NCBI GenBank assembly: GCA_910579425.1
Contig: CAJTVL010000024.1
Coordinates: 1 to 56,891, forward strand
From: an uncultured Lachnospiraceae bacterium
GTDB taxonomy: Bacteria; Bacillota; Clostridia; Lachnospirales; Lachnospiraceae
Direction: 5' to 3'
DNA: 56,891 nt
The notes beneath the pieces were generated by a model that was not told where the DNA came from, made no database searches, and was given only the letters and a program-made list of their open reading frames with translations. The translations under genes and the position numbers were made by a program. This document shows positions 50,426 to 56,891 of the stretch, piece after piece (the first letter of the stretch is position 1; every line of letters begins with the position of its first letter).

Positions 50426-50468
50426 AGCCTTTCACTAATAATACAAAGTGAAAGGCTAAAAGGTAACA
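50426..50468 (-). promoter_or_regulatory. ECF promoter candidate and palindrome before sigma factor 2
   Basis: Minus strand TGTTACCTTTT (50468-50458) as candidate -35. Directly after it comes a perfect 10-bp inverted repeat AGCCTTTCAC/GTGAAAGGCT (50457-50448 and 50435-50426) around TTTGTATTATTA. The repeat covers the expected -10 and start site. Confidence 0.5.
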
Positions 50469-50501
50469 AAGTATTTGTAAATTTTTTAAACCGGAATGAC
50501 G

Positions 50502-52199
50502 TCAGCCCGGCAGTTCCCGCAGGCTGGCGTGATATAGTTCCCTGAAATAAGCGTCCTTTGCCATAAGTCCCTCAAAAGTTCCCTGGCTCACAATCCTGCC
50601 CTTACAGAAAACTACCAGACGGTCAAAATGGGCGACAGAACTCAGCCTGTGCGCAATGGCAATCACTGTCCGGGTTTGCAGCCTTGCGGATACCTCCCTC
50701 ATCACAGCCTCCTCCGTCAGGTTATCCATGGCCGAAGTGGACTCGTCCAGGATCACAAGCTCCGAATCCTTAAACCACAGCCGCGCCAGGGCAAGCCTTT
50801 GCTTCTCACCCCCGGAAAGGCAGGCCCCCTTCTCGCCGATCCGGGTCTCCACTCCGTTATCCAGACCCTTGATCAAACCGGAGAGCTGCACCTTTTCCAG
50901 CGCCTCCAGAATCCGCTCCTTCGAAACCTCCTGATCAAACACCACATTTTCCCTCACCGTCCCGTCAAAAACCGGAGCGTCCTGAGAGACATAACTGACT
51001 CTTTTGTACAGCCCATCCAGGCAGAGCTCCTTCAACTCCCTGCCACCCAGGAGGACCTGCCCCTGCTCATATTTCAGAAGCCCCAACAAAATTTTGATCA
51101 GTGTGGATTTACCGCAGCCGCTTTCTCCCACAAAGGCCACCTTCTCCCCTTTTCCCACATTCAGGCATAAATCACGAAAAATTTCCCGCTCCTTATAGCA
51201 AAAGGAGAGATTCCTCACATTGATTTCCCCAATTTCGCCTGTCAAAGTCTCTCCTTCCGCCAACTGCCAATCATCCCCGGCGTCCAAAAACTCTTCAAAC
51301 CTTGCATAGGAACCCCAATCCAGCTTATACTGCACATAGAGCACATTGAAAATCGCTATGGGCATATAGGCGTTTTCAATCAGCGTAAGCAGCGCCACCA
51401 CCGAGCCCACCGAAAGCCTCTCCCCGCTCCATGCGTACAGCAGAATGCAGATGTCAAGCACGGCCACCAGCAAAATAAATATCGTAAAAAAGGCTTCGTG
51501 GATCATATTCATCTTCACCTTGGAGGAGACGATGTCCTCCTTCGCGCCCCGGGCCTTTTTTATCTCATTTGGAAACTGCCTTTCCATGCGGAATACCAGC
51601 ATCTCCATAAACCCCCTCACCAGATAGTGATTGAGCAGCTCTTCATTATTCAAAATCCTTTCCTTGATCCGATAAAGAAATTTCAACAATAAATTGGTGA
51701 CTACAAAAATAATTCCATACCCCGCCAGCAGCACACAGGTAACGCTTCTGCTGATCCGCCAGATAAAGTATATGCTGAACACAATGGTGGGCAGCAGCTC
51801 CCGAATCAGCTCCATCCAAAAGCCAAATACCACATTTTTTCCTGCCTCAGCGCCGTTTTCAATTCTTTGCGTCAGCATTCCCGTGCCTGTCTTCTGGTAC
51901 TCCATGTAATCAATGCTGCTGATCTTCCCCAGAGCAAGCAGTTTAAAATCCAGGTAAATCCCATGCTCCAGCTTCTTCTCGGGATAATTGGCCACATAGT
52001 TCATGCAATAATAAACGGCCAAAATAATGCCATAGACAGCAATCTCTCTAAGCGCCAGCGTCCCCTCTGCCAGCCCATCGATCACCCCCTGAAAATAATC
52101 GGCCTTATAGCCTGTCAGGAAGGAACTGCCCATTCCCAGCCCAATATAAACTGCCGCTATTGCTTTATTTTTCTCTAATACTTTCTTTATGTAACGCAT
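50502..52199 (-). CDS. ABC transporter, fused permease and ATPase (exporter)
   Basis: A 565-residue half-transporter. Residues 15-300 are a six-helix exporter domain (type IV), and 335-560 an ATPase with Walker A GESGCGKST, Q loop SYVSQDAPVFDGTVRENV, signature LSGGEKQRLALARL, Walker B LVILDESTSAMD and H loop AIAHRLSSV. There is no N-terminal C39 peptidase domain. It would act as a homodimer, or as a heterodimer with a partner elsewhere. AAGGAG precedes the ATG. Its transcript starts upstream of a 22-residue candidate peptide gene, which makes peptide export a reasonable hypothesis. Confidence 0.9.
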   Translation of the reverse strand: MRYIKKVLEKNKAIAAVYIGLGMGSSFLTGYKADYFQGVIDGLAEGTLALREIAVYGIILAVYYCMNYVANYPEKKLEHGIYLDFKLLALGKISSIDYMEYQKTGTGMLTQRIENGAEAGKNVVFGFWMELIRELLPTIVFSIYFIWRISRSVTCVLLAGYGIIFVVTNLLLKFLYRIKERILNNEELLNHYLVRGFMEMLVFRMERQFPNEIKKARGAKEDIVSSKVKMNMIHEAFFTIFILLVAVLDICILLYAWSGERLSVGSVVALLTLIENAYMPIAIFNVLYVQYKLDWGSYARFEEFLDAGDDWQLAEGETLTGEIGEINVRNLSFCYKEREIFRDLCLNVGKGEKVAFVGESGCGKSTLIKILLGLLKYEQGQVLLGGRELKELCLDGLYKRVSYVSQDAPVFDGTVRENVVFDQEVSKERILEALEKVQLSGLIKGLDNGVETRIGEKGACLSGGEKQRLALARLWFKDSELVILDESTSAMDNLTEEAVMREVSARLQTRTVIAIAHRLSSVAHFDRLVVFCKGRIVSQGTFEGLMAKDAYFRELYHASLRELPG

Positions 52200-52332
52200 A
52201 ACTGTACTCCTTGTCTTTTCTTCTCCAAAAATGTTTTCAGTATCTGATTTTGGAAGCAGTACAGTTCATGACTGTCAGCAAGTTCCCTTTAACCTCAGCA
52301 CAATCTGCTAACAGATTTCATCAACTGTACTG
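52200..52332. repeat. Three copies of a 9-bp motif in the exporter leader
   Basis: AACTGTACT occurs at 52200-52208 and 52323-52331 and in inverted form (AGTACAGTT) at 52258-52266. The last two form a 10-bp inverted repeat (52257-52266 with 52323-52332) that would fold a large hairpin over the end of the small ORF. An inner AATCTG/CAGATT hairpin lies at 52302-52317. Confidence 0.5.
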
Positions 52333-52363
52333 AGTTGTTATCCCCGACATATTTCATAATCAT
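52295..52363 (-). CDS. Candidate 22-residue peptide gene upstream of the ABC exporter
   Basis: Minus strand ATG at 52363 (or 52357) to TGA at 52297-52295. The product starts MIMKYVGDNN and ends SVSRLC, with a single, C-terminal Cys. AAAGGGGTGAGG just before the ATG is a strong ribosome binding site, and a TTGACG-N17-GATATT promoter lies 21 nt upstream. It is not a signal peptide and has no recognised leader motif. It lies 96 nt before the exporter gene on the same transcript. It might be an exported peptide, a regulatory leader peptide, or chance. Confidence 0.45.
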   Translation of the reverse strand: MIMKYVGDNNSVQLMKSVSRLC

Positions 52364-52383
52364 CCTCACCCCTTTCCGCTCAA

Positions 52384-52412
52384 AATATCTTGTCTTTCAT
52401 TAACCTCGTCAA
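52384..52412 (-). promoter_or_regulatory. Promoter of the peptide/exporter unit
   Basis: Minus strand TTGACG (52412-52407), 17 nt, GATATT (52389-52384). The -35 box overlaps the stop codon of the ArsC-like gene, so the unit is transcribed independently. Confidence 0.55.
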
Positions 52413-52771
52413 TACTTTTCGCCGCTTAGCTTTTCCTCCCAGTCCGCTTCCTTAAATCCCACAAGCACCCTGTCGCCATCTACGACAATCGGCCTCTTTA
52501 CAAGCATCCCGTTCGTGGCAAGAAGCTTTAACTGCTCTTCCTCGCTCATGGCAGGCAGCTTGTCCTTTAACTGCAGTTCCTTGTACAGTAATCCGCTTGT
52601 ATTAAAAAACTTCTTAAGCGGCAGAGCGCTCTTTCCATACCAGTCTTTTAATTCGTCAAAAGAAGGATTATCCTCTGCAATATGACGGTCGGTGTAGGAA
52701 ATATTGTGTGCGTCCAGCCACTTTTTGGCTTTCTGGCAGGTAGAACACTTTGGGTATTGTATGAATAACAT
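52409..52771 (-). CDS. ArsC/Spx-family protein (arsenate reductase-like)
   Basis: A 120-residue thioredoxin-fold protein with CSTC at residues 9-12 (Cys9 and Cys12), KRPIVVDGDRVLVGF near the C-terminus, and usual family length. The motif resembles the YffB/Spx-like ArsC group rather than confirmed arsenate reductases; without ars genes nearby, arsenic detoxification is not supported. Roles in thiol redox or regulation are alternatives. AAAGGAGAG precedes the ATG. Confidence 0.88.
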   Translation of the reverse strand: MLFIQYPKCSTCQKAKKWLDAHNISYTDRHIAEDNPSFDELKDWYGKSALPLKKFFNTSGLLYKELQLKDKLPAMSEEEQLKLLATNGMLVKRPIVVDGDRVLVGFKEADWEEKLSGEKY

Positions 52772-52826
52772 AATTTCTCTCCTTTCTATATATCCGGGCT
52801 GGCAATATCCTCCGGCATGCGGCCGG

Positions 52827-53180
52827 TCACTTGCCCTCCGGAAAACTCCTTAAATAGATAACATTTCTGTCTGGGTCAAAAAAACTCATGTTTATGGTGC
52901 CCCAGGGACGCTTCGTCGGCTTTTCAATTATTTCTGCCCCCAATGCCAAAACCTTCTGATACTCTTCTTCTATGTTGTCCACCGTAAACGCGATGCATAT
53001 GTTTCGATTGGCATTATTTTTTATGGTACCATCATTATAGATCGTCAGCATTGTTTCGTCCGCAATGATTGTCTGGTGTACTTCATCGTTGCTGCCATTA
53101 TCTGTTTCAAGCAAAGCCTTATAAAACTCTGCCAATCCAACAACGTCATTTGTCAACAATCCTACTTCTCCTAACCGCAT
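52827..53180 (-). CDS. VOC family (glyoxalase/bleomycin-resistance) protein
   Basis: A 117-residue protein of one glyoxalase-like domain with paired beta-alpha-beta-beta-beta units (MRLGEVGLLTNDVVGLAEFYKALL; AFTVDNIEEEYQKVLALGAEII, FFDPDRNVIYL). Metal ligands are incomplete in the first half (no His near the N-terminus), so activity cannot be predicted. GGGAGGGG precedes the ATG. It is in a same-strand cluster of small enzymes. Confidence 0.85.
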   Translation of the reverse strand: MRLGEVGLLTNDVVGLAEFYKALLETDNGSNDEVHQTIIADETMLTIYNDGTIKNNANRNICIAFTVDNIEEEYQKVLALGAEIIEKPTKRPWGTINMSFFDPDRNVIYLRSFPEGK

Positions 53181-53207
53181 AGTTCCCCTCCCGGCTGTCT
53201 CAATCTT

Positions 53208-53480
53208 TTACTTGATCTCTATCATTTTTTTGATTCCATTCGGAATAATATCAAACCCCATTTTCTCATAAAACCTCTCCTTGCCTTTGGCGGAAACGCC
53301 TCCGATTGTTGTAAAGTTCCCGGTGACAGAATTTGCTTTTGCATAATCCACCAGGTGATTAACGATCATGGTTCCAATGCCATTTCGCTGAAATTCCGGC
53401 AAGATTATTACTTCCTGAAGATACCAGTACATCGCGCCGTCTCCCACAAGCCTGATTTTCTCACAGATATTCCCGTCCAT
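53208..53480 (-). CDS. Truncated GNAT acetyltransferase
   Basis: A 90-residue protein containing only the second half of a GNAT fold: IRLVGDGAMYWYLQEVIILPEFQRNGIG (split) is the central strand and acetyl-CoA loop, and FTTIGGVSAKGKERFYEKMGF the C-terminal part. About 40-45 N-terminal residues normal in this group are missing. The start nonetheless has AAAGGAG 5 nt upstream, with an in-frame stop just before it, so expression of the short form is possible. Function is doubtful. Confidence 0.7.
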   Translation of the reverse strand: MDGNICEKIRLVGDGAMYWYLQEVIILPEFQRNGIGTMIVNHLVDYAKANSVTGNFTTIGGVSAKGKERFYEKMGFDIIPNGIKKMIEIK

Positions 53481-53492
53481 ATTGCTCCTTTC

Positions 53493-53741
53493 TTATAGCT
53501 GCTTAAAGTAAGCTTTCAGCTCTTCTTTGCATGAGCCTTCAAGTTCTTTCATTTCCACTCCCTGGATAGCGGCTTCCAAATGATACAAAATCACAACACA
53601 AGTACCTGGATATTGCTCTTTGAGCCGAAAAACCGCTTCCTTGCTTCCGATTTCAATCAGTTCTTCCGCAGAATGAATGCCCACTGAGTGAAGCTTATTT
53701 TCCATTGTCTTACCCAGTTTCAATGTGGTAACTGCCGCCAT
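53493..53741 (-). CDS. TfoX C-terminal domain protein
   Basis: An 82-residue protein matching the TfoX C-terminal domain (KLGKTMENKLHSVGIHSAEEL; a helix-hairpin-helix-like fold). Full TfoX in Gammaproteobacteria has an additional N-terminal domain and controls competence; single-domain forms are common in Firmicutes and have no assigned role. GGGGGAA precedes ATG 53741. It lies 12 nt before the truncated GNAT. Confidence 0.8.
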   Translation of the reverse strand: MAAVTTLKLGKTMENKLHSVGIHSAEELIEIGSKEAVFRLKEQYPGTCVVILYHLEAAIQGVEMKELEGSCKEELKAYFKQL

Positions 53742-53782
53742 ATTTCCCCCTTTCCATAAGTACAAACTATTTCATCCCAAAT

Positions 53783-54250
53783 TTATTTTTGGGATTCTTT
53801 TTCGAGCAGTTTGTCCAGTTCTGCGCGCAGCCGGGTTTTTAAGTCCTCCAATGCTTCCGGCGTTGGCAAAAATTCATCCGCTGTCAATTCCGAACCTAAT
53901 TTCCAGACAGGGCCCGCTGTTTCCGTATCCCCCTTTCTTCTGGGAAAAAGATGCCAATGCATATGGAGGCCGCTGCCCGCGCCCAAAAGCTCATAGTTCA
54001 GCTTGTCCGGCTGAAAGGCATTGTAGACAGCCTCCGCCACAATTGCCATTTCATGGAGAAATTCATCCCTGAAATCCGGCTCCAGAAAATGCAGCTCAGT
54101 TGCATGCTCCTTGCAGAGAAACAAAGAGTAACCTTTGATCCGCTGATGGTCGCCAATTACAACATATCCCGTATTCAATTCTTTCACAAAATAGGGATTC
54201 TTACCATTTTTAATCCAATCAATCCTCTCACAAACCATACAGTATTCCAT
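53783..54250 (-). CDS. HIT family protein
   Basis: A 155-residue protein with the histidine triad GLHMHWHLFPR (His96, His98, His100) that gives HIT enzymes nucleotide hydrolase or transferase activity. Cys4 and Cys7 with a later His may bind zinc, as in many HIT proteins. The C-terminal extension of about 45 residues is helical and charged. AGGGAATG precedes the ATG. Substrate unknown. Confidence 0.88.
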   Translation of the reverse strand: MEYCMVCERIDWIKNGKNPYFVKELNTGYVVIGDHQRIKGYSLFLCKEHATELHFLEPDFRDEFLHEMAIVAEAVYNAFQPDKLNYELLGAGSGLHMHWHLFPRRKGDTETAGPVWKLGSELTADEFLPTPEALEDLKTRLRAELDKLLEKESQK

Positions 54251-54285
54251 GATTCATTCCCTCCATCTGTAATAGTCTCATTTCA

Positions 54286-54817
54286 TCAACTGTTTTCCGA
54301 ATATTCTCTAATCCGCTCATCAATTCTTCGCACTACGCTATTGGTATAGGCAGTAAAATATTTTAACCAAAATCCACGGGCTGTGGGATTAAAACTCTCA
54401 AAATTCACTCCAAGCCTGGTATATCCTTCGCTTTTCAGCGTAGCTATGGCAAAATTCAACAGATTCTGATACAGCCCCTGCCTTTACCCACTTTGCCGCT
54501 GCCGTCTGATACATGGAGGCATAAATTTTCGGACGGTTTTCAGGAACAGATGCGTTTGCACCCATAGGAGAAAAAATCCCTCTCACATCTGTGGAGCGAA
54601 ACGCATTGTCAAAGGGAGCATTACAACAAAGGAATCCTATCATCCTTTCATTTTCAAACGCAGCAACCCCCAATCCGTTTTCCGCCAAGCCGTATAAGTC
54701 AGGAATATCACACCCCTGTGGTAACTCTGCTACAGACCGCCGCTCCTCCTCGTAATTTGCAAGCGCAATTTCCGTTGCCTCTTTGACGTGCTTTTTTTCA
54801 AAGTTTATAATATCCAT
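54286..54817 (-). pseudogene. GNAT acetyltransferase gene disrupted by an internal deletion/frameshift
   Basis: From ATG 54817 (GGGAGAGAAACTG upstream) the sequence is a normal GNAT N-terminus up to MYQTAAAKWVKAGAV (about residue 114), after which the frame runs into nonsense and stops at 54398. In a neighbouring frame the DNA from about 54480 to 54286 encodes NLLNFAIATLKSEGYTRLGV, ESFNPTARGFWLKYF and RRIDERIREYSENS, a conserved C-terminal segment of larger GNAT-like proteins. The middle of the protein is missing. The result is a deletion plus a frameshift. Confidence 0.75.
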
Positions 54818-54839
54818 CAGTTTCTCTCCCGTTGTCTTA

Positions 54840-55000
54840 GAGCGTGTTTAAAAATTGCTTTCTGCCAGATATGCGTCAACAGTTTGTGAGAGATTTGTGC
54901 CAAATGAGGAAGTCGCAGCGGGCTACGTTGACCGAATTTGGCGCAAATATCACGCAAAGTTGGGTGTACAGATGGTGGGAATGAATTTTCAAACACGCTC
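54840..55000. mobile_element. MITE-like palindromic element with 10-bp terminal inverted repeats
   Basis: GAGCGTGTTT (54840-54849) and AAACACGCTC (54991-55000) bound a 161-nt unit whose two halves are imperfectly complementary throughout, for instance ATTTGTGCCAAAT near 54893-54905 against ATTTGGCGCAAAT near 54938-54950. The whole unit can fold into one long hairpin. It codes for nothing believable: the frames within it are low-value shadows. Similar palindromic repeats are scattered in gut Lachnospiraceae genomes in my recollection. No target-site duplication is clear. Confidence 0.7.
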
Positions 55001-55508
55001 AGTACAAAAAATTATCAGGGATACGGATATAAGCACGAATATGACCGTCCTTTTTATGTTCTAAAATACGAGAAATATTTCCAACATTTCCCTCTGCAGT
55101 TACGATATAATCATCATAATTTTCAAGTACAATTCCTATGTGATCATGATCCGTGTTGTCAAATACCCTGTCAAAAAGAACAATATCCCCAGCCGCAGGA
55201 TGAAAGGCGTTGCCATTCCCACTATAGTACTTGATACGACTATCCGCTTGCGCCCACTCTTCCCAGGCTCCACAACCTGCAAGTGAGCAGGAAGATTCCT
55301 TTGGACGAACAGGAATTTGGAATCCCGCTAATATGACACAATAATATACAAATGCCGCACACCATAATCCATCCGCCTCATCCACAGACCATTTAGGAAA
55401 CAGGGAAACGATACTCTGTATAGTTGGCGCACAATTACTCATTTTTCCGTTATATGGTTTTTCAGCTTCTTTTCTCGCTATAATTGCCAGCTTATTCCTG
55501 TCGCACAT
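54999..55508 (-). CDS. CHAP-domain protein (amidase-like), C-terminus set by the inserted element
   Basis: A 169-residue protein of the NlpC/P60-CHAP type. Cys50 (LWCAAFVYY) and His123 (DHIGIV) fit the catalytic pair of a CHAP amidase, which cleaves peptide bonds in cell-wall peptides. There is no signal peptide or membrane segment, so it may act inside the cell or be exported by another route. The last two bases of its TGA stop (55000-54999) are the terminal bases of the MITE-like element, so the natural C-terminus may have been cut off. GTAGGGAAT is before the ATG. Confidence 0.78.
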   Translation of the reverse strand: MCDRNKLAIIARKEAEKPYNGKMSNCAPTIQSIVSLFPKWSVDEADGLWCAAFVYYCVILAGFQIPVRPKESSCSLAGCGAWEEWAQADSRIKYYSGNGNAFHPAAGDIVLFDRVFDNTDHDHIGIVLENYDDYIVTAEGNVGNISRILEHKKDGHIRAYIRIPDNFLY

Positions 55509-55523
55509 AATTCCCTACTATAC

Positions 55524-56743
55524 TTATCCTTCCCCAAACCGCACCTCACAATCCTTCCGGAAGAAGGATACCCCATAACAATCAATCTTACGATACCCTT
55601 CTGCACGCAGTTCCTCCCTATGTCTTTTATCATAAATCTGCTTCAGCGCCTCCTGAGCATCATTTTCCAAATCATCCACAGAATCAGAAACCTTCACTTC
55701 CACAATAAACGATCTTCCCCGCAGCGATGGGATTTTCACCATAATATTGGAACGTCCGTTCCCTGACTCCCGGTTCGATTTCACCAGATAATTCTCACTC
55801 TGGCTTAATATCCCTGTCAGGAATCCATGATAAAAGTTCTCTGCACTGTCATAAAAGCTGATGGTTCGGAAGAGCTGGCCATTTAATAGATCTGCCATCC
55901 TCTGGGCGTCCCCCTCTTCCATTGCCCGATACAGGTCATGGAAATCCTCTTTCTTTATAGCGGCTTTCATCCAATTCAGGATCGTATTCTGATAAATTGT
56001 TTTTACTTCTATATTGGGGATACGTACACGTAAAAAAATGGACGATTCTTTAAAATATTCACTCTCTTTCGTAAGATACCCTGTAAAATAAAGGAAATTC
56101 CACAAATTCTCCCCACTGCCGTGCATATCCTCATAAGTAACTTCTTCATGTATCTGAATATCTAAAATCCCGCCGCCCAAAAGCGTTTCAATCTGCCCTT
56201 TCGTTTCCCGGTCTGCTCTGGCAATCAAGTCCTTTATAATGTCATTAGAGCTGGTATTGATCCAATATGGATGGGGAAACGCATTCGTGTTTGCACACAG
56301 ATCATACATAAAATTGATCACACTCCATGGATTATAAACCTCTGTATCCCCAAATGTGTATCCATCATACCATTCCTTCATTGTCGGGAAACGGTTTTCC
56401 ACTTCATAATAAGACATTATCTGAATGACTTCTGACTCTGTAAACCCAAAATGTTCACCATATCTCTGATCCAGTATCAAAATGATCTTCAGATGATTCA
56501 GCCCGGTAAATATACTCTCTTTTGAAATACGCAGACACCCTGTAATAACTGCAAACTGCAAACAGTTATTCGTCTTAAGCGCAGATTCAATGTCTTACCG
56601 AATCTTCTTGGACGTGTAAATAAATTTACTTTCCCTTTTAAATCCAGTAATTCCTTTATGAACATAGTCTTATCTACATAGCAATATCTGGATTTTACTA
56701 TATCCTCAAAGTTATCAACACCGATCGGCAAAGGTTTCTTCAT
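55524..56743 (-). pseudogene. AAA-ATPase/PD-(D/E)XK protein gene with internal deletion
   Basis: From ATG 56743 the sequence is the N-terminus of an AAA-ATPase-like protein (LPIGVDNFEDIV; DKTMFIKELLD; FTRPRRFGKTLN with Walker-like GKT). At about 56590 it jumps into another frame that encodes the homologous end, LKTNNCLQFAVITGCLRIS through a C-terminal nuclease-like domain (IVEVKVSDSVDDLENDAQEALKQIYDK, split). The intervening 200 or so residues with Walker B are missing. The junction has a repeated GAAT, consistent with a deletion between short repeats. The C-terminal frame stays open for 345 codons. Confidence 0.8.
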
Positions 56744-56775
56744 CATCATACCTCCGTCATAATGCCGTTTTCCAT

Positions 56776-56804
56776 ATTATACCCTATCCCACTCTGTTTC
56801 ACAA
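56776..56804 (-). promoter_or_regulatory. Promoter of the AAA-ATPase pseudogene
   Basis: Minus strand TTGTGA (56804-56799), 17 nt, perfect TATAAT (56781-56776); GGAGGT follows directly before the ATG triplet. The promoter is intact although the gene is not. Positions 56805-56891 hold no gene that I can support. Confidence 0.6.
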
Positions 56805-56891
56805 TTAGTTTGCTTAAGCAGCAACAAAGCCACCTCCTGAATCAATGTCATTAAGTTAAGCTGATTAATAAAATCTCATCTTATGGTCTAA

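Noticed and set aside
52409..52771. Arsenic resistance gene.
   Set aside because: The protein is ArsC/Spx-like but there is no arsR, arsB or acr3 nearby, and the CSTC motif fits the broader thiol-reductase group.
54855..55234. Plus-strand frames of 69 and 98 codons across the palindromic element.
   Set aside because: They run through a hairpin repeat and antisense to the CHAP gene; such frames are commonly spurious.
56777..56851. A short minus-strand frame at the right edge (MTLIQEVALLLL... ending EWDRV) that could be the tail of another gene.
   Set aside because: Only 24 codons, upstream in-frame stop at about 56880, overlaps the promoter of the AAA-ATPase pseudogene, and I recognise no family.

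Overview
The window looks like chromosomal DNA of a gut-type Firmicute, most likely family Lachnospiraceae (Clostridium cluster XIVa). Reasons: strong purine-rich ribosome binding sites, moderate GC, a T-box leader, a perfect CIRCE operator, glycyl-radical and ferredoxin-dependent anaerobic enzymes, LytTR/DUF3021 and AgrC/AgrA-type regulators, DUF4179 anti-sigma genes and many small two-gene ABC exporters. No rRNA, tRNA, CRISPR array, prophage or complete insertion sequence was found. The taxonomic call is inference from gene content only.

Layout. Positions 1-300 carry a minus-strand T-box leader (Asn specifier) whose terminator is followed directly by what looks like the 5' end of a group II intron leaving the window. 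An OFA-type MFS transporter (449-1774) diverges from it. Then come a SWIM zinc-finger protein, a small glycyl-radical protein with a Crp/Fnr-type site at about -41, its probable Crp/Fnr regulator, a YkgJ-like Cys-cluster protein, a Rpn nuclease remnant and a superoxide reductase (to 6966). A 2-oxoacid:ferredoxin oxidoreductase with its four subunits fused into two genes fills 7045-10445. 10550-13179 is a LytTR-DUF3021-ABC operon. 13456-16415 is an AgrA/AgrC-like two-component pair plus a FliD-like protein. 16573-23828 is a mixed set: GNAT, unknown protein, CIRCE-controlled Hsp20, SurE, a broken HAD gene, an MBL hydrolase, a DUF1266 lipoprotein and an Fe-S aldo/keto reductase.

The centre is a molybdoenzyme/purine locus. 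Three xanthine-dehydrogenase-type subunits (23890-27423, minus) diverge from an FecB/FecCD-type ABC importer and a MocA-like nucleotidyltransferase (27607-31188, plus), and a xanthine/uracil permease follows (31229-32626). The importer may bring in molybdate, the MocA-like enzyme may mature the cofactor, and the permease may supply substrate.

32706-39633 is one carbohydrate operon: sugar-binding lipoprotein, two permeases, GH2 glycosidase, membrane acyltransferase and a winged-helix regulator. It is followed by malQ with an unusual Lys/Ala-rich tail, an acidic-repeat lipoprotein and a diverged ThyX-like protein. 43730-50468 holds two ECF sigma/anti-sigma pairs flanking an XRE-regulated ABC exporter. 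50502-52412 is an ABC exporter preceded by its own promoter and a 22-residue candidate peptide gene, the most attractive candidate for an undescribed small system here. The right end (52409-56891) is a decaying stretch of small enzymes, two damaged acetyltransferases, a palindromic MITE-like element that supplies the stop codon of a CHAP-domain gene, and an AAA-ATPase gene broken by an internal deletion.
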